Source: Anagrus nilaparvatae
Taxonomy: Eukaryota > Arthropoda > Insecta > Hymenoptera > Mymaridae
DNA: 64,000 bases
Reading direction: 5' to 3'
NCBI GenBank assembly: GCA_022575985.1
Contig: JAKSXM010000132.1
Location: 10,416,001 to 10,480,000, forward strand
In this document: piece after piece, positions 33,309 to 45,000 of the stretch
Layout: each line of letters opens with the position of its first letter
Numbering within the stretch: the stretch's first letter is position 1
Made by a program: the position numbers and the translations under genes
Notes under the pieces: model-generated
Database searches by the model: none
The model's input: only the letters and a program-made list of their open reading frames with translations
What the model was told of the DNA's origin: nothing

Positions 33309-33516
33309 TTAGCTTATCGTCACATATAAGTCTGTCCCTCGATTTCAGCTTTTTGTAAACTTCCCACCTTTTATGGCTGCCCTCTCTATATTTACACACT
33401 AGAAAGCACTGTTGTATTTTTTTTCTTACATAACTACTTATATATGAATCGTAGAAAACTTAAAATTTTAAATATGAAAGCTTTAACTATGAAAATTAAA
33501 ACTATTAAATATTTAA

Positions 33517-33832
33517 CACGTTGGCTGCGTTTTGATTTTTTCGTTGTTGCTATCCTGGTGCGTCATGGGCGTAATACGCCCATGATTTTTTTCTGAATTA
33601 AAATTTTCTGCGTCTTTAAAAAAAAATTAATTATGGAAATCAAAGGTATTTTCGGGCTGATAATGAGCGGAGTACGCCTATGCTCTTTTTCAGCCAAAAA
33701 TATAACTAGATAACTGAAACAATTCCTAGAAAAACATTTTTTTCTTATTGGAATAAAAATAACGAAAAAAATCAAAACGCACACAGGACCCGAAAAACAT
33801 GGGCGTAATACGCCCATGACGCAGCCAACGTG
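33517..33832. mobile_element. 316-bp piggyBac-type MITE with TTAA target duplication
   Basis: CACGTTGGCTGCG at the left end and its perfect reverse complement at the right end are each flanked by TTAA (33513-33516 and 33833-33836), diagnostic of piggyBac insertion. A 21-bp perfect palindrome (catgggcgt aat acgcccatg) occurs subterminally on both sides (about 33567-33587 and 33798-33818). The open frame on the minus strand is produced by these repeats and is not a gene. Confidence 0.9.
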
Positions 33833-33836
33833 TTAA

Positions 33837-35880
33837 AACGCCTTTACAAAAAAAAAATGTCACCGTCATCTATGTTGTTTTCTCCAAGTGTATATAATAA
33901 ACTATTTATATATTAAAAGTGCAGTCATAAATTTATTTAAAACCTTTCACTACTTTTGTTTATAAAATCTCCAGTAACTCCTAAACAGTATGCAATATTT
34001 TATACTTAATACATCTTATTCAGTGATGTGTTTTGATGAAAAAATAAGATACCCAGAGTTTGAGCACCATGCACCGTCCGCATAAATAAAAAATCCTATT
34101 TTTACATTTGTAGCAGTCCAACCATTGAAAGTTTTAGGTATTTATTAAACCTTAAGAAACACAAAAATATAAAAAAGTTAAAAAAAAAAGACAATTAGTG
34201 TTGTGCCGTAAACAATAAAAAGAGAAAAAGCACCCATATAAGAAAGAAAAAAGTTTTCACTTCAAGAATTTATTATAAAAATTGAATAATGAAAAAGCCA
34301 CTGGATCGCTTAGGTAGAAGTAACATTAAAAGATAGTTGAAAAAATTTTATATTGCAGATATAGATAATAGTTTTAATTTTAAAAAAATAATAAGGATAG
34401 ACAATGGTTTCTGTGTAATTAAGATTTTTCATGAAAAATATTTTAACATTTAAGAAGTTTTAAATTACTCACTATAAGTTTTTTTGGACCTAGAATTAGA
34501 ATTTCTTTGGAGATATTTTAAATCACTTTATATAAGAAATCATACGGTTTCCAAATCAAGTCCCCCGATTGGGTTCATTTTTGACACTTTTTTTACCCTC
34601 CCAATTTTTAATCTTCCAGATGCAAACCTACCTAGATTAAACTCATATTACTTTTTCTATCCGTTTTTCATTTTTTGTAAATTTGTTAGCAATCAACTAC
34701 CATTACAAGTTAGAGGGTGTTGAAAGTAGTTTAAAAGAGTTAATAACCATTCTCCTATATTTGATCATTTTATGCAAGGTTTAAAAGTAGCCTCACTAAG
34801 ATAAAATCATACTAACTAAGGTTATTTAAAATATTGCCTAAGAACCTCATAATATGAACCCCTCTATGTTCCTAGGCCTAGTTGTTCATTTGGGGCATGT
34901 TTCAGGAATGCTTTTTTAACTACTACAATCTATTTTGAATAATTTACACAAATCAGCTTCTCAAAAATTCGACTTTTCTCATTTTAAATTGAGTAAGAAA
35001 AAATTAAACTATTTTATTTTTACGAATTAATTTTAGGATCTAAATATTGGGGAACCTCCTTGTTAGCAAAATAAGCTCCTGAACGTAATTAGAAGAATAT
35101 TTTAACTTATATAACTTTTAAAAATTTATTTTTTACAAAATAAAATGACGGGTAATGAAGCATAATTTAAGGATCATTTAACGAACCAAAAGAATTATTT
35201 TTATATTTTTTTTATACTTTTTTTTTATATTTATGAACAATTTTTTTTTATTGATTTAAACTTTTTATTATGCGAATGCATTTAATCATTCAAACTAACT
35301 TAATTATAAAAGGAAAATCTTCAGTTTATCGACTTATTTTTTGGATTGGAAAAATAATTAGGTAGTTATTTTATTTTTTATGCTGTATATTTCAATTAAT
35401 TATAATAAATGATTATAAATTACAGAATCCGACTACAATAAAATTTTTTCGTTTATGTTTACATTAAGTCATACTTCAAATTATAGATAGTTCCTCATAC
35501 ATTCAGTGGGTTTAAATTTTATTAAACTAGATCATTGCTAACAATGTTAGACGGTGCAAAGCATAATAAGTCACTGATTTTTTTTTTTTTTTTGAATATA
35601 GTTGATAATTACTTTTGCAAGAATGTAAATTTTTTTTTATACCAATTTGATTTGTTGAAATATTTGATTAATTGCAAATCTAATTATTAAATTATTTTAA
35701 ATTTCATTAATAAATACATTTGACATATATAATATTTGTTGTTTTTAATTTATTTTCTAAAAATATAGTATTATTGATATTATATATTTTTACTTATGGG
35801 TAAAGTTAGTTTTTAATTCAGAAATATTTTGAATACGCTCCGGTTCATATATTTAGAATTAATTATTGCATGATAAGTCG
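33837..35880. other. AT-rich non-coding DNA
   Basis: No supported gene or repeat. At about 35810-35862 a block ('taattcagaaatattttgaa') is repeated in the same orientation just beyond the following palindrome (about 37440-37495). Confidence 0.4.
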
Positions 35881-37420
35881 GTAGTTCTTAGCTATTTTGT
35901 ACCCAAGTCTAAGGTCAATATCTTGAATTTAAAAAATCAGCAATTGCACTGTGTTTGGTATGTAAAAATATGGTTACTGGCCAATTTTTAAGGCTCTAGG
36001 TGGCTTGGTTGCGATTTGGCAGCTGTTTTGATTTTTTTCGAATTCTCAGCCACCCGTTTGCTTTTTATTTTCTGGACGCCCTAAATAAGCCTAAAAAATA
36101 TTTTTCCGGATAATTTGAAAAAATAAAGAAAACTCAATTCTCAAAAGCGTCACTTTTTTTTTTTTTTAATGTGTTCTCCCATACTTTTCATGGTGGTAAA
36201 CTCCATTTTTGTCCCATTTGCCTTCTAAGTACTTAAAAATCCATTTGAAGCAAAAAAAATGGAATTTGAAAATTTTGCGTTTTCTGAATTTTCCGATTTT
36301 CTCGCTTTTCTTGACCGAAAAATAAATAAAAAGTAAATCTCAAAAAAAAGTATTAATTAACTTATTTAATTTATTTTAATAAAAAAATATTTTTTAATGT
36401 TTTATTTTCTTTTTTATTTCCTTACAATTCCTTACAATACCTATTCTCTGGAAATAAAGAAAATAAAAAAATTACAAATTCCTAAAGTTTTATTTCCATA
36501 AAATTTAAGATAAAATAAAAAAATAATTAAATTATGCTATTTTTTTATCCTATTTATTCATTTGATTTTAGTTGGTTTTGCATTTTACTTTGATTTTCAT
36601 TTTTTTACAGATTTTATCCGGAAGGGTTATCAAGATAAAATTTTCCGATAAATCCAAAAATTAAGTCAGATATTTCATTTTCAGTCAGAAAACCGAGAAA
36701 ATCGGAAAATTCAGAAAATGCAAAATTTCAAATTCTATTTTTTGAGCTTAAAATGGGTTTTTAAGTACTTAAAAGGCAAATGGGACAAAAAAGCAGTTAA
36801 CCACCATGAAAAGTATGGGAAAACATATTTAAAAAATAAAATTGATGCTTTTTGAGAAATTTGTATTTGAAAGATTTCTTTAGTTTTTCCAATTTTCCGG
36901 CTTTTCCTGAGGTTTTTCCGAAAAAATATTGTCAGATTCGGATTTTGCGTGAAATTTTACTACCCACTTAGATATAGGCGTCCAGAAAATAAAAAGCAAA
37001 CAGGTGGCTGAGAATTCGAAAAAAATCAGAATTTTAATTACAGCTGCCAAATCGCGATCAAGCCACCTAGAGCTTTAAAAATTGGCTAGTAACCATATTT
37101 TTACGTACCAAACACGGAGAAAAATATTTTGTATATTTTACAAGGTTAATTTTAGTAAAACGCGGTTAGTTTTAATTACAAAAAAAATTTGTAAATTTTA
37201 CAAATATGAAGTCAGAATATTGTAATTCTAACTATAAACATGGTTATATTTACAAAATATTTGAACAGAAAATAACAAAACTTAATAATGTAAACATAAC
37301 CAGCAATTTTTGTTATTTTTAACAGTTATTTTTCTCCGTGAACAAAGTACAATCGATATTTTTTAAATTCAAGACATCAACCTCAGACTTGGCCCTTGGA
37401 TAAAAATAGCTAAGAACTAC
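35881..37420. mobile_element. 1.5-kb palindromic element
   Basis: The arms start GTAGTTCTTAGCTATTTT and extend inward about 440 bp on the left; the right arm is longer because of a MITE at 37113-37340. Landmarks mirrored in both arms include 'ccaagtctaaggtcaatatc', 'aggtggcttggttgcgattt', 'cagccacccgtttgcttttt' and 'ccatacttttcatggtggt'. The centre (about 36320-36690) is AT-rich and non-coding. Directly repeated flanks of about 50 bp (35810-35862 and 37440-37495) enclose the whole unit. Confidence 0.8.
37113..37340. mobile_element. 228-bp MITE inserted in the right arm of the palindrome
   Basis: CACGGAGAAAAATA at the left and TATTTTTCTCCGTG at the right are perfect 14-bp inverted termini. 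The opposite arm of the host palindrome ('taccaaacacagtgcaatt', read in reverse) shows the uninterrupted sequence, so the insertion is directly demonstrated; only an AA duplication is evident. The superfamily is not assigned. Confidence 0.78.
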
Positions 37421-37499
37421 AGATGTATTATTTTGAATTTTGGTTTTAATTCAGAAATATCTTAAATGCCTTTTAGCTCATATCTCACTGAATACCCAG

Positions 37500-38430
37500 G
37501 ATGATCGATATTATCAGTTGTTATTTGATTTATCTTGCTGGCCCCATTTTTTACCCCTAAAATCCATTTTCATCTCTGGGGATTGATTTATGCATCAGGA
37601 TTTCATTTTTTCCTATTTTATCCGCCGTTATTTGTTTTATCTTGCTGGACCCAATTTTTACTTCTAAAGTCAATTTTCATCCCTAAATATCAATTTATGC
37701 ATCAGGATTTCATTTTAAACTAATTAGGCCCAATAGGCCGATGGATGGCCGACTTTATAAATTTTTATTTATTTTATTCTGCTGGACCCATTTTTTACCC
37801 CTAAAGTCCATTTTTTTCCGTGGGGATCGATTTATACATGAGGATTTGATTTTTTCCCGATATGACCCAGGATAGACGATTTTATCAGTTGTTATTTGTT
37901 TTATCCTGTTGGACCAATCCTATACCCTTATAGTCCATTTTTATCCCTGGAAATCGATTTATACATCAGGATTTGATTTTTTCCCGATTGGGCTCAATAT
38001 GACCCAGGATGGACGATTTTATCAGTTGTTCTTTGTTTTATCCTGCTGGACCAATTTTGTACCCTTACAGATCATTTTCATCCCCGGGAATCGATTTGTA
38101 CAGCAGGATCTCATTTTTTTCCGATTGGGCCCAATAGGACCCAGAATGGACAACTTTATCAGTTGTTATTTATTTTATGCTGCTGAACCTATTTTTTACC
38201 CTTATAGTCTATTTTTATCCCTGGGAATCGATTTGTACAGAAAGATCTCATTTTTTTCTAATCGGGACCAATGGGCCCCTGATTCTATCTGTTGGTATTT
38301 ATTTTATCATGTGGGACCCTGGTATTTACCTATATAGTCCATTTTTATCCTCGGTAATCACCTTTTACATTAGTATTTTATTTTGGGCCGGATTTGTTTT
38401 ATGTATGAACCTAAAATGTATTCAAATTAT
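37500..38430 (+). repeat. 137-bp satellite array, locus 1
   Basis: The repeat unit contains 'ttatcagttgttatttgttt', 'atcctgctggacc', 'catttttatccctgg', 'gatttatacatcagg' and 'ttcccgattgggcccaata'. 'gacccagga'-type landmarks at 37864, 38001, 38138 and 38275 are exactly 137 bp apart. About 6-7 units. Long open frames across it arise because three 137-bp units are a multiple of three bases and the repeat lacks stops in some frames; they are not genes. Confidence 0.92.
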
Positions 38431-38639
38431 CCTGATTAAGAAATAAAATTAAAAATTACAATTAAAACTATGATATATGCATTTGTATTATGAATTTTAA
38501 AAATAGTTTCATTTAAAAAGTGCGATCAAGTTGACCCATCTGTAACTAAAGTTCAACTTTGCGCACGATGTTAAATAAAATAAAATTAAAGATTAATATA
38601 TGTTATTTAAAGAAATTTAATGGTTTTATGCGTAGGACA

Positions 38640-38702
38640 GATCTTATTATCTTATCTTATTATATCAAATTATATCTTATCTTATCTTATATCTTATATT
38701 TG
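38640..38702. repeat. (TTATC)n imperfect microsatellite
   Basis: Repeated ttatc units interrupted by short ATs. Confidence 0.85.
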
Positions 38703-38744
38703 ATATTTTGTGTTGTTAACGCTCTTATTTCGGTAAATCGGCCT

Positions 38745-40002
38745 TAATTTCGGCAGTATATGTCCGATTTGGCCCAAAATTTAATCAGCTCATCGTTGAC
38801 TCGGTATATCGGCTATATACTCTAGTCAAATCACGGTTTTGGTTGTATTGTTTGTGACCGCTACAAGATTTGGTCTACTGTAGGATTTTTGGGTCGCTGA
38901 ACACGAAAATCGGGATCTTTTCTATGAGAAATTGGAGCTTGACCCTTAAATTAGTCAAAACTACGCCTAAAAAGGTCATTTTTTCTGTATTCACTCTAAG
39001 CCTTTGAAATTTGGTTTATGGGGGTTTTTGAGCTCGATGATCACGAATATTGAGGTATTTTTTATAAAAAATTAGACCTTCACTCTTAAAGTATCCAAAA
39101 CTATCGCTTAAAAGGGTATTTTCGCTGGATTCACTCTAAGCCTTTGAAATTTGGTCTAACAGGGTTTTTTGGGTTGCTGATGTGAGTATCGATTGTATTT
39201 ATGACGATTACCATTATAATATAGACGATACAACTGAAATGCACTCGGTTCAGAGTATGGAATTTGATTGATAGTCTGTATTTTATAAGATTTGAAAAAT
39301 GTCTTAAAAATTATTTTTTTCTTGTACGTTTTTGTATTTTTTTAGAAGAATCTGTAATGTTCAATTAAGAATAAAAAATCTTTTTACTTATAAATTTATG
39401 ATGAATTTATTTATACTTTTCAAACCTTTTAGGAGAAGTTTTGGCAAATTTAAGGGTGAAGACCTAATTTTTAATTGAAAAGGCCACGATTTTCGTGATC
39501 AGCGACCCAAAAAACACTATTAGACCAAATCTCGCAGGGCTAGAGCGAAAGTAGCAAAAAGTTCCTTTTAGGGGTAGTATAGGTTAATTAAAGGGTGAAG
39601 ACTTAATTTTTAATTGAAAAGACATCTATTTTTGTGATCAGCGACCCAAAAAACCCTATTAGACCAAATCTTGGAAGGATAGAGCGAAAGTAATGTAAAC
39701 ACCCCTTTTAGGGGTAGTTTAGGCTAATTTAAAGGTAAAGACATAATTTTTAATTGAAAAGACATCAATTTTTGTGATCAGCGACCCAAAAAATCCTATT
39801 AGACCAAATTTCAAATGCTTAGAATGAATACAGCGAAAATGCCCTTTTTAGGGGTAGTTTTGGCTAACTTAAGGGTCAAGCCCCAATTTCTCATAGAAAA
39901 GAACTCGATTTTCGCGTTTATTGACCCAAAAAATCTATAGTAGACCAAATTTGTTGGGCGGCCACAAACAATACAACCCCCCCCCCATGATTTGACTGGA
40001 GT
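38745..40002. repeat. Composite element copy 1: unit X plus inverted array of about 140-bp units
   Basis: 38745-38818 is 'unit X' ('ttcggcagtatatgtccgat', 'gactcggtata'). From 38819 (ACTCTAGTCAAATCA) to 40002 (TGATTTGACTGGAGT) lies a palindrome whose arms are tandem units of 139-140 bp ('gtgatcagcgacccaaaaaa', 'ttagaccaaat', 'aggggtagtttaggctaatt'); landmarks sit at 39497, 39636 and 39776. The centre (about 39185-39430) is non-repetitive. No frame is protein-like. Confidence 0.75.
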
Positions 40003-41368
40003 AATAATTCCGGCAGCATATGCCCGATTTAGTTCAAAATTTAATTAATTCATCTTTGACTCGGACTTACCTTATATATAAATTTTGAATCTTACCGGAA
40101 ATGTGACCTTATCGAGCGCAAACAAAAATGATATTTTGTCGCGGGTATAAACTGAGATTTTTTCTACTATATATGTTTTTGGGTGGCTGATCAAGATTTT
40201 GGGGGAATTTACGATAAATAATAAATATTTCCCCCTTAAATTAGAAAAAAAAACAACCCTTAAAAAGGGTGATTTTGCTATTTCTGCACTTTGAGCGACC
40301 AAATGAAGTCCTAATGGGTTCTTTGGGTCGCTGATCAAGAATTTGGCTGAATTTTTTGTGAATAATCAATATTCTACCCTTTTGGGGTTGTTTTTGCTAT
40401 TTCTGCACTTTGAGCGACCAAATTAGGTCCTTAAAGGTTTTTGGGTCTCTGATCAAGAATTTTAGGAAATTTTTTAGGAAAAATAAATATTTCATTTTTA
40501 TATTACTAAAATTCTCCCAATATATTCATGCATTTTTTACTTTTTGTAAACTTATTTTCAGTATTTTTTGGATACTTGACTGTAACTTAAGTATTATGAT
40601 TACTATTAAAGGGAATTCTAATTTATTATTTATATCAAAACAATTGCAAATAAAGTTTTCATAAAATTTATGTACAAATAATTTTTAATACTTAAAAATA
40701 AGACATTTTGAAAAAAATAAAAAAAATACAATAATTTAAAATATTACAATAGTTAAAATTAATAAATAATATAATCACTTATTTGTAAATAGTGCATGCA
40801 TAATAAAAAAAAAGTACATTACAAGTAAAATATGAAGTGTTAAAAATGGAGAATAAAATTTCAATTAAAATCAGATTTTTTAAAAATTCTTCTTGAAATA
40901 TGATTATAATTATCCATATCCTGGATTGAATCTTAGATACTCAAAGTGCAAAAATGCACCCCTTTTAGGAATTGTTTTTGATAATTTTAGGGTAAATTAA
41001 TTTTTATTACAAAAATTCCCCAAATCCTTGATCAGTGACCCGAAAAACCCGTTAGAACTTAATTTGGTCGCTCATAGTGCGCATTTGGCAAAAACAACCC
41101 CTAAAAGCGTGAAATTAAGGTAAATTAAGGTAAATTAAGGGTGAAATATTGATTATTCACAAAAAAATCCCCCAAATTCTTGATCAGCGACCCAAAGAAC
41201 CCGTTAGGACTTAATTTGGTCGCTCAAAGTGCAGAAATCGAGGGGCTACCGTCTTGGAAATCACAAATTTGATTTTAAAAAATTTTTTTTGATTTTTTTC
41301 TGATTTTGGCTTGTTTGTACCTCAATCATAAATCTTTACTAGTTGAAATGGTTTATTTCCGTCTTTTA

Positions 41369-41512
41369 GCGATTTTTTGCGATTTTTTGCGATTTTTGCG
41401 ATTTTTTTTGATTTCTTTTGATTTTTCGTGATTTTTTGTGATTTTTTGTGATTTCTCGTGATTTCTCATGATTTCTCGTGATTTTTCGTGATTTTTCGCG
41501 ATTTTTGGCGTT
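41369..41512 (+). repeat. 10-bp tandem array of gatttttYgY, left arm
   Basis: About 14 units of a 10-bp repeat (gattttttgc, gatttctcgt, gatttttcgc). T-tracts recur every 10 bp, i.e. in phase with the helix, a property of intrinsically curved DNA. The mirror copy is at 43984-44115 in the right arm, where it makes a lysine-rich open frame (43952-44164) that is not a gene. Confidence 0.9.
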
Positions 41513-42224
41513 TTTTAACCTTATAACTCACCCTAGACCTCAAAAATCTAATTTTTACTATTCAATATAATATTTAGCCGTTTTTACAAAAAAAATTATG
41601 TTATTAAAATTACGAACGTTCAACGAACAATGCCTAACCTAAACTGTTTTAAAAAAGTGGATTTTTCTTGATAATAATTTTTCCGGTGGCCTTTCCCAAA
41701 AAATACTAAACGCAAATGAATCTTTGATAAAAAAGGCATAATTAATAAAAGATTTTACATGGTTTAAAGCACCGGAAATATAAAAAAGTAAAGAAAGAAA
41801 TTTTTCCACTTTAAGATTTTTATGTTATTCTTTACTTTTGAGTCAGTTTTCCCAAGTAAAATCTTCATATTTATGTTAAATATTTAATTATTTATTATTT
41901 GTGATATTTTTTTAAAAATATAAAACACCGGAAAATATTTAAAAGAAGAAAAATGCTAGAAATTTGTAGGTTAAGGGATGCGTTTTTTTTCATTTTAGTC
42001 TTTAATCTATTTTTTCAGTAAATACAAATTACTTACAAGGAATAATTAATGAAATGGAAGCTTTAGAGTATAACATTAAATTTTATTGCCTAGGAACGAT
42101 AACCTTCTATAATACACAAATTCCAGTGAAATCGCGGTTTAGGGTGTTTAGTTATTGGAATTACCGTCACCAGATTTGGTCTATTACAGGTTTTTTGGAT
42201 CGCTGATATAATTTTTATTTAGGG

Positions 42225-42800
42225 ACTTAAAATAATTCAGATTCAGGCAGTTAGAACAATTTTGATTTATAGACTTAGAATAATATCGATTTTGGGACCT
42301 AGAATAATACGTGTTTAGGGAATCTATGACTCCGAAAACTATACTGGGATACCAAATATAGGCTCAATTAGCAATTGTTTTCAAGAATTTACTCATATAA
42401 TTTTTAATTATCACCTTACTAAATGTTAAGATTCTAAACCCAAACTATTATAATACCCTAAACGCGTATTATTCTAGGTCCCTAAATCAAAATTATTACA
42501 AGTCCCTAATCCTGAATTGTTCTAAGTCCCTAAATCGATATTATCCTAAGTCTATAAATCAAAATTGTTCTAACTGCCTGAATCTGAATTATTTTAAGTC
42601 CCTAAATAAAAATTATTTTATTTCCCTACCCTTGAATTATTTTAAGTCTCTAAATCGATATTATTCCAAGTCCATAAATCTGTATTACTCTAAGTCCCTA
42701 AGCTCAGATTTTTCAAAGTCCCTATATTTAAATTATTCTAAGTCTGATTTGACCCTCTCCCCTTAATTTTCAAGTTTGAAGTACCCTTACCCTATAAACA
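42225..42800. repeat. 'gacttagaataat' family, inverted pair inside the 3-kb element
   Basis: Forward units at 42225-42330 ('gggacttaaaataattcag' and others), reverse units at about 42460-42750 ('cctaaatcgatattatccta'), and the family head in reverse at 42755-42800 ('ttttcaagtttgaagtaccc', 'taaacatgtcc'). Confidence 0.7.
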
Positions 42801-43983
42801 TGTCCCATGTTAAAATAGGTTCAACTAGCAATTGCTTTCAAGAATTTACCTGTCTTGCTAATTTTTTCCGATTTTTTATGATATAGTTTTCATTACTCAA
42901 AACTGGCCATCTGAAATTTTCAGACTGAAAATGGACGAAACCTTTAAAATATCGGTTTCGGTAACCAAAAATACATACGCTTCATTGAAATGAATCCACT
43001 CTCGTGCTGTTAAAATTTTTAGATGCATTTAACATTGCTGATGCATTCACTTCAGTCAAATCACAAAAATAAGCGGTGTTTCAGCTACTAGACGTCTCCA
43101 ATATTTTCCAGTTTAGGTTTTTCGGGTCGCTGATCTGAAATTTCAGGGTATTTTCTATGAGAAATTGGTAGTGGGACTTTTAAAATTGCAAAAAACTACC
43201 CCAAAAATGGAAAAATTTTAGAGGTAGCTTTTACAAATATTTTGGATGAATCGCCGATTTTTTATAGACAGAAACCTAACATTCATGATCAACGACCAAA
43301 AAACCTGTAATAGACCAAATCTGGTGACGGAAATTCCAGTAACTAAACACCCTAAACCGCGATTTCACTGGAATTCGTGTACTATAGAAGGTTATCGTTC
43401 CTAGGCAATAAAATTTAATGTTATACTCTAAATCTTCCATTTCATTAATTATTCCTTGTAAGTAATTTGTATTTACTGAAAAAATAGATTAAAGACTAAA
43501 ATGAAAAAAAACGCATCCCTTAACCTACAAATTTCTAGCATTTTTCTTCTTTTAAATATTTTCCGGTGTTTTATATTTTTAAAAAAATATCACAAATAAT
43601 AAAAAATTAAATATTTAACATAAATATGAAGATTTTACTTGGGAAAACTGACTCAAAAGTAAAGAATAACATAAAAATCTTAAAGTGGAAAAATTTCTTT
43701 CTTTACTTTTTTATATTTCCGGTGCTTTAAACCATGTAAAATCTTTTATTAATTATGCCTTTTTTATCAAAGATTCATTTGCGTTTAGTATTTTTTGGGA
43801 AAAGCCACCGGAAAAATTATTATCAAGATAAATCCACTTTTTTAAAACAGTTTAGGTTAGGTATTGTTCGTTGAACGTTCGTAATTTTAATAACATAATT
43901 TTTTTTTGTAAAAACGGCTAAATATTATATTGAATAGTAAAAATTAGATTTTTGAGGTGTAGGGTGAGTTATAAGGTTAAAAA

Positions 43984-44115
43984 ACGCCAAAAATCGCGAA
44001 AAATCACGAAAAATCACGAAAAATCACGAGAAATCATGAGAAATCACGAGAAATCACAAAAAATCACAAAAAATCACGAAAAATCAAAAAAAATCAAAAA
44101 AAATCGCAAAAAATC
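43984..44115 (-). repeat. 10-bp tandem array, right arm
   Basis: Reverse complement of the array at 41369-41512, with a few unit differences between the arms. Confidence 0.88.
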
Positions 44116-44860
44116 GCTAAAAGACGGAAATAAACCATTTCAACTAGTAAAGATTCATGATTGAGGTACAAACAAGCCAAAATCAGAAAAAAATCAAAAA
44201 AAATTTTTTAAAATCAAATTCGTGATTTCCAAGACGGTAGCCCCTCGGCAGAAATAGCAAAAACAACCCTTAAAAAGGGTTTAGGGTTTTGGGTAAAATA
44301 TTTATTATTTATCATAAATTCCCCCAAATTCTTTATCAGTGACTCAAAAAACTCGTAAGGACCTAATCTGGTCGCTCAAAGTGCGAAAGTAGCAAAAACA
44401 CCCCCTTTTAGGGGTAATTTTTGCTAATTTAAGGGTGAAATATTAATTATTCATAAAAACTACCTTAAATTCTTGTTCAGCGATCCAAACAACCCCCTAA
44501 GACCAATTCTTGGCTAAATCTATAAACTCAGTTTGCTAATATATCAAAAAAATCCCTTTTTGGGGGTAGTTTTTGCAAATTTAAGGGTGTTCCGAAAATA
44601 TCTCCCGGAAATAACCCCGATTTTCTTGATCAGCGACCCAAAAAAGATATTGTAGAGCAAATCTCATGTTGGCCAGTGAAAATACATCTTAAACCGCGTT
44701 TTGACTGGAGTAATAATTCCGGTAGTATATTTCCGATTTGACCCAAAATCTAACCAGTTCATCTTTGACTCGGTATTAACTTATATATAAATTTTGAACC
44801 TTATCGGAGTTTACAGTGACCTTATCGATCGCAAACCAAAGCGACATTTTGTCGCGGGTA

Positions 44861-44883
44861 TAGACTGTGCGAAGCACAGTCTA
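44861..44883 (+). other. Strong hairpin with CTAA end (Helitron-like 3' terminus)
   Basis: tagactgtgc gaa gcacagtcta is a perfect 10-bp stem with a 3-nt loop, preceded by 'gtcgcgggta' and followed by A and T. The CTAA at its end matches the CTRR rule for Helitron 3' termini, although in classical Helitrons the hairpin sits several bases before CTRR. Confidence 0.4.
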
Positions 44884-44893
44884 ATAATGAATG

Positions 44894-45000
44894 CAGTAAA
44901 CTCGTGATATAACGAACGACTGTGTATCTAAATGCTTGATATAACAAATATCGGTCCCAACAGAAAAAAATTGATTATTTTAAAGGTCTTCAGTCCCATG
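44894..45000 (+). mobile_element. pogo/Tigger-like terminal remnant
   Basis: CAGTAAACTCGTGATATAAC starts the block, followed by 'gcttgatataacaaatatcg', i.e. repeated 'gatataac' typical of pogo/Tigger terminal regions. No other end was found. Confidence 0.35.

Larger units (their letters stand above)
41239..44247. mobile_element. 3.0-kb palindromic transposon with exact 8-bp target duplication
   Basis: Flanked on both sides by GCAGAAAT (41231-41238 and 44248-44255). The termini are CGAGGGGCTACCGTCTTGG and its reverse complement. The arms are about 965 bp each (41239-42205 and 43281-44247) and near-identical by eye, with only scattered differences. The host sequence is a 140-bp-unit array whose neighbouring copies read through 'gtgcagaaat' uninterrupted. 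The middle (42206-43280) holds degenerate 'gacttagaataat' units and a 140-bp-type unit. No transposase. An 8-bp duplication with very long arms fits a foldback MULE, hAT or P-like element; the superfamily is unresolved. Confidence 0.9.
40003..44883 (+). repeat. Composite element copy 2 (unit X, inverted 140-bp units, unit X, terminal hairpin), interrupted by a 3-kb insertion
   Basis: Unit X (40003-40160, 'ataattccggcagcatatgc' through 'ttgtcgcgggtata') is followed by forward 140-bp units (about 40180-40480), an AT-rich middle (40490-40920), reverse units (40935-41238 and 44256-44690) and again X (44700-44860). The end is a strong hairpin. Both composites share the joint 'tttgactggagtaataattc' between array and X, so array plus X seems to be one mobile unit. 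A Helitron/Helentron-like (DINE-1-like) nature is inferred from the layout: inner tandem repeats, 3' hairpin, CTRR end. Confidence 0.5.

Noticed and set aside
33563..33817. 84-codon minus-strand frame with repeated 'MGVLRP'
   Set aside because: The repeated peptide comes from the two subterminal palindromes of the piggyBac-type MITE.
34484..34723. 79-codon plus-strand frame
   Set aside because: Phenylalanine/leucine-rich from T-rich DNA; no motif and no flanking gene structure.
37909..38446. 142- and 89-codon open frames
   Set aside because: They lie wholly in the 137-bp satellite. Three units equal a multiple of three bases, so frames stay open by repetition; similar frames appear at 50703-50939 and 51536-52066 in the other arrays.
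43952..44164. Lysine-rich 70-codon frame resembling a charged coiled-coil protein
   Set aside because: It is produced by the 10-bp tandem array in the right arm of the 3-kb palindrome; the mirror arm gives the complementary artefact.
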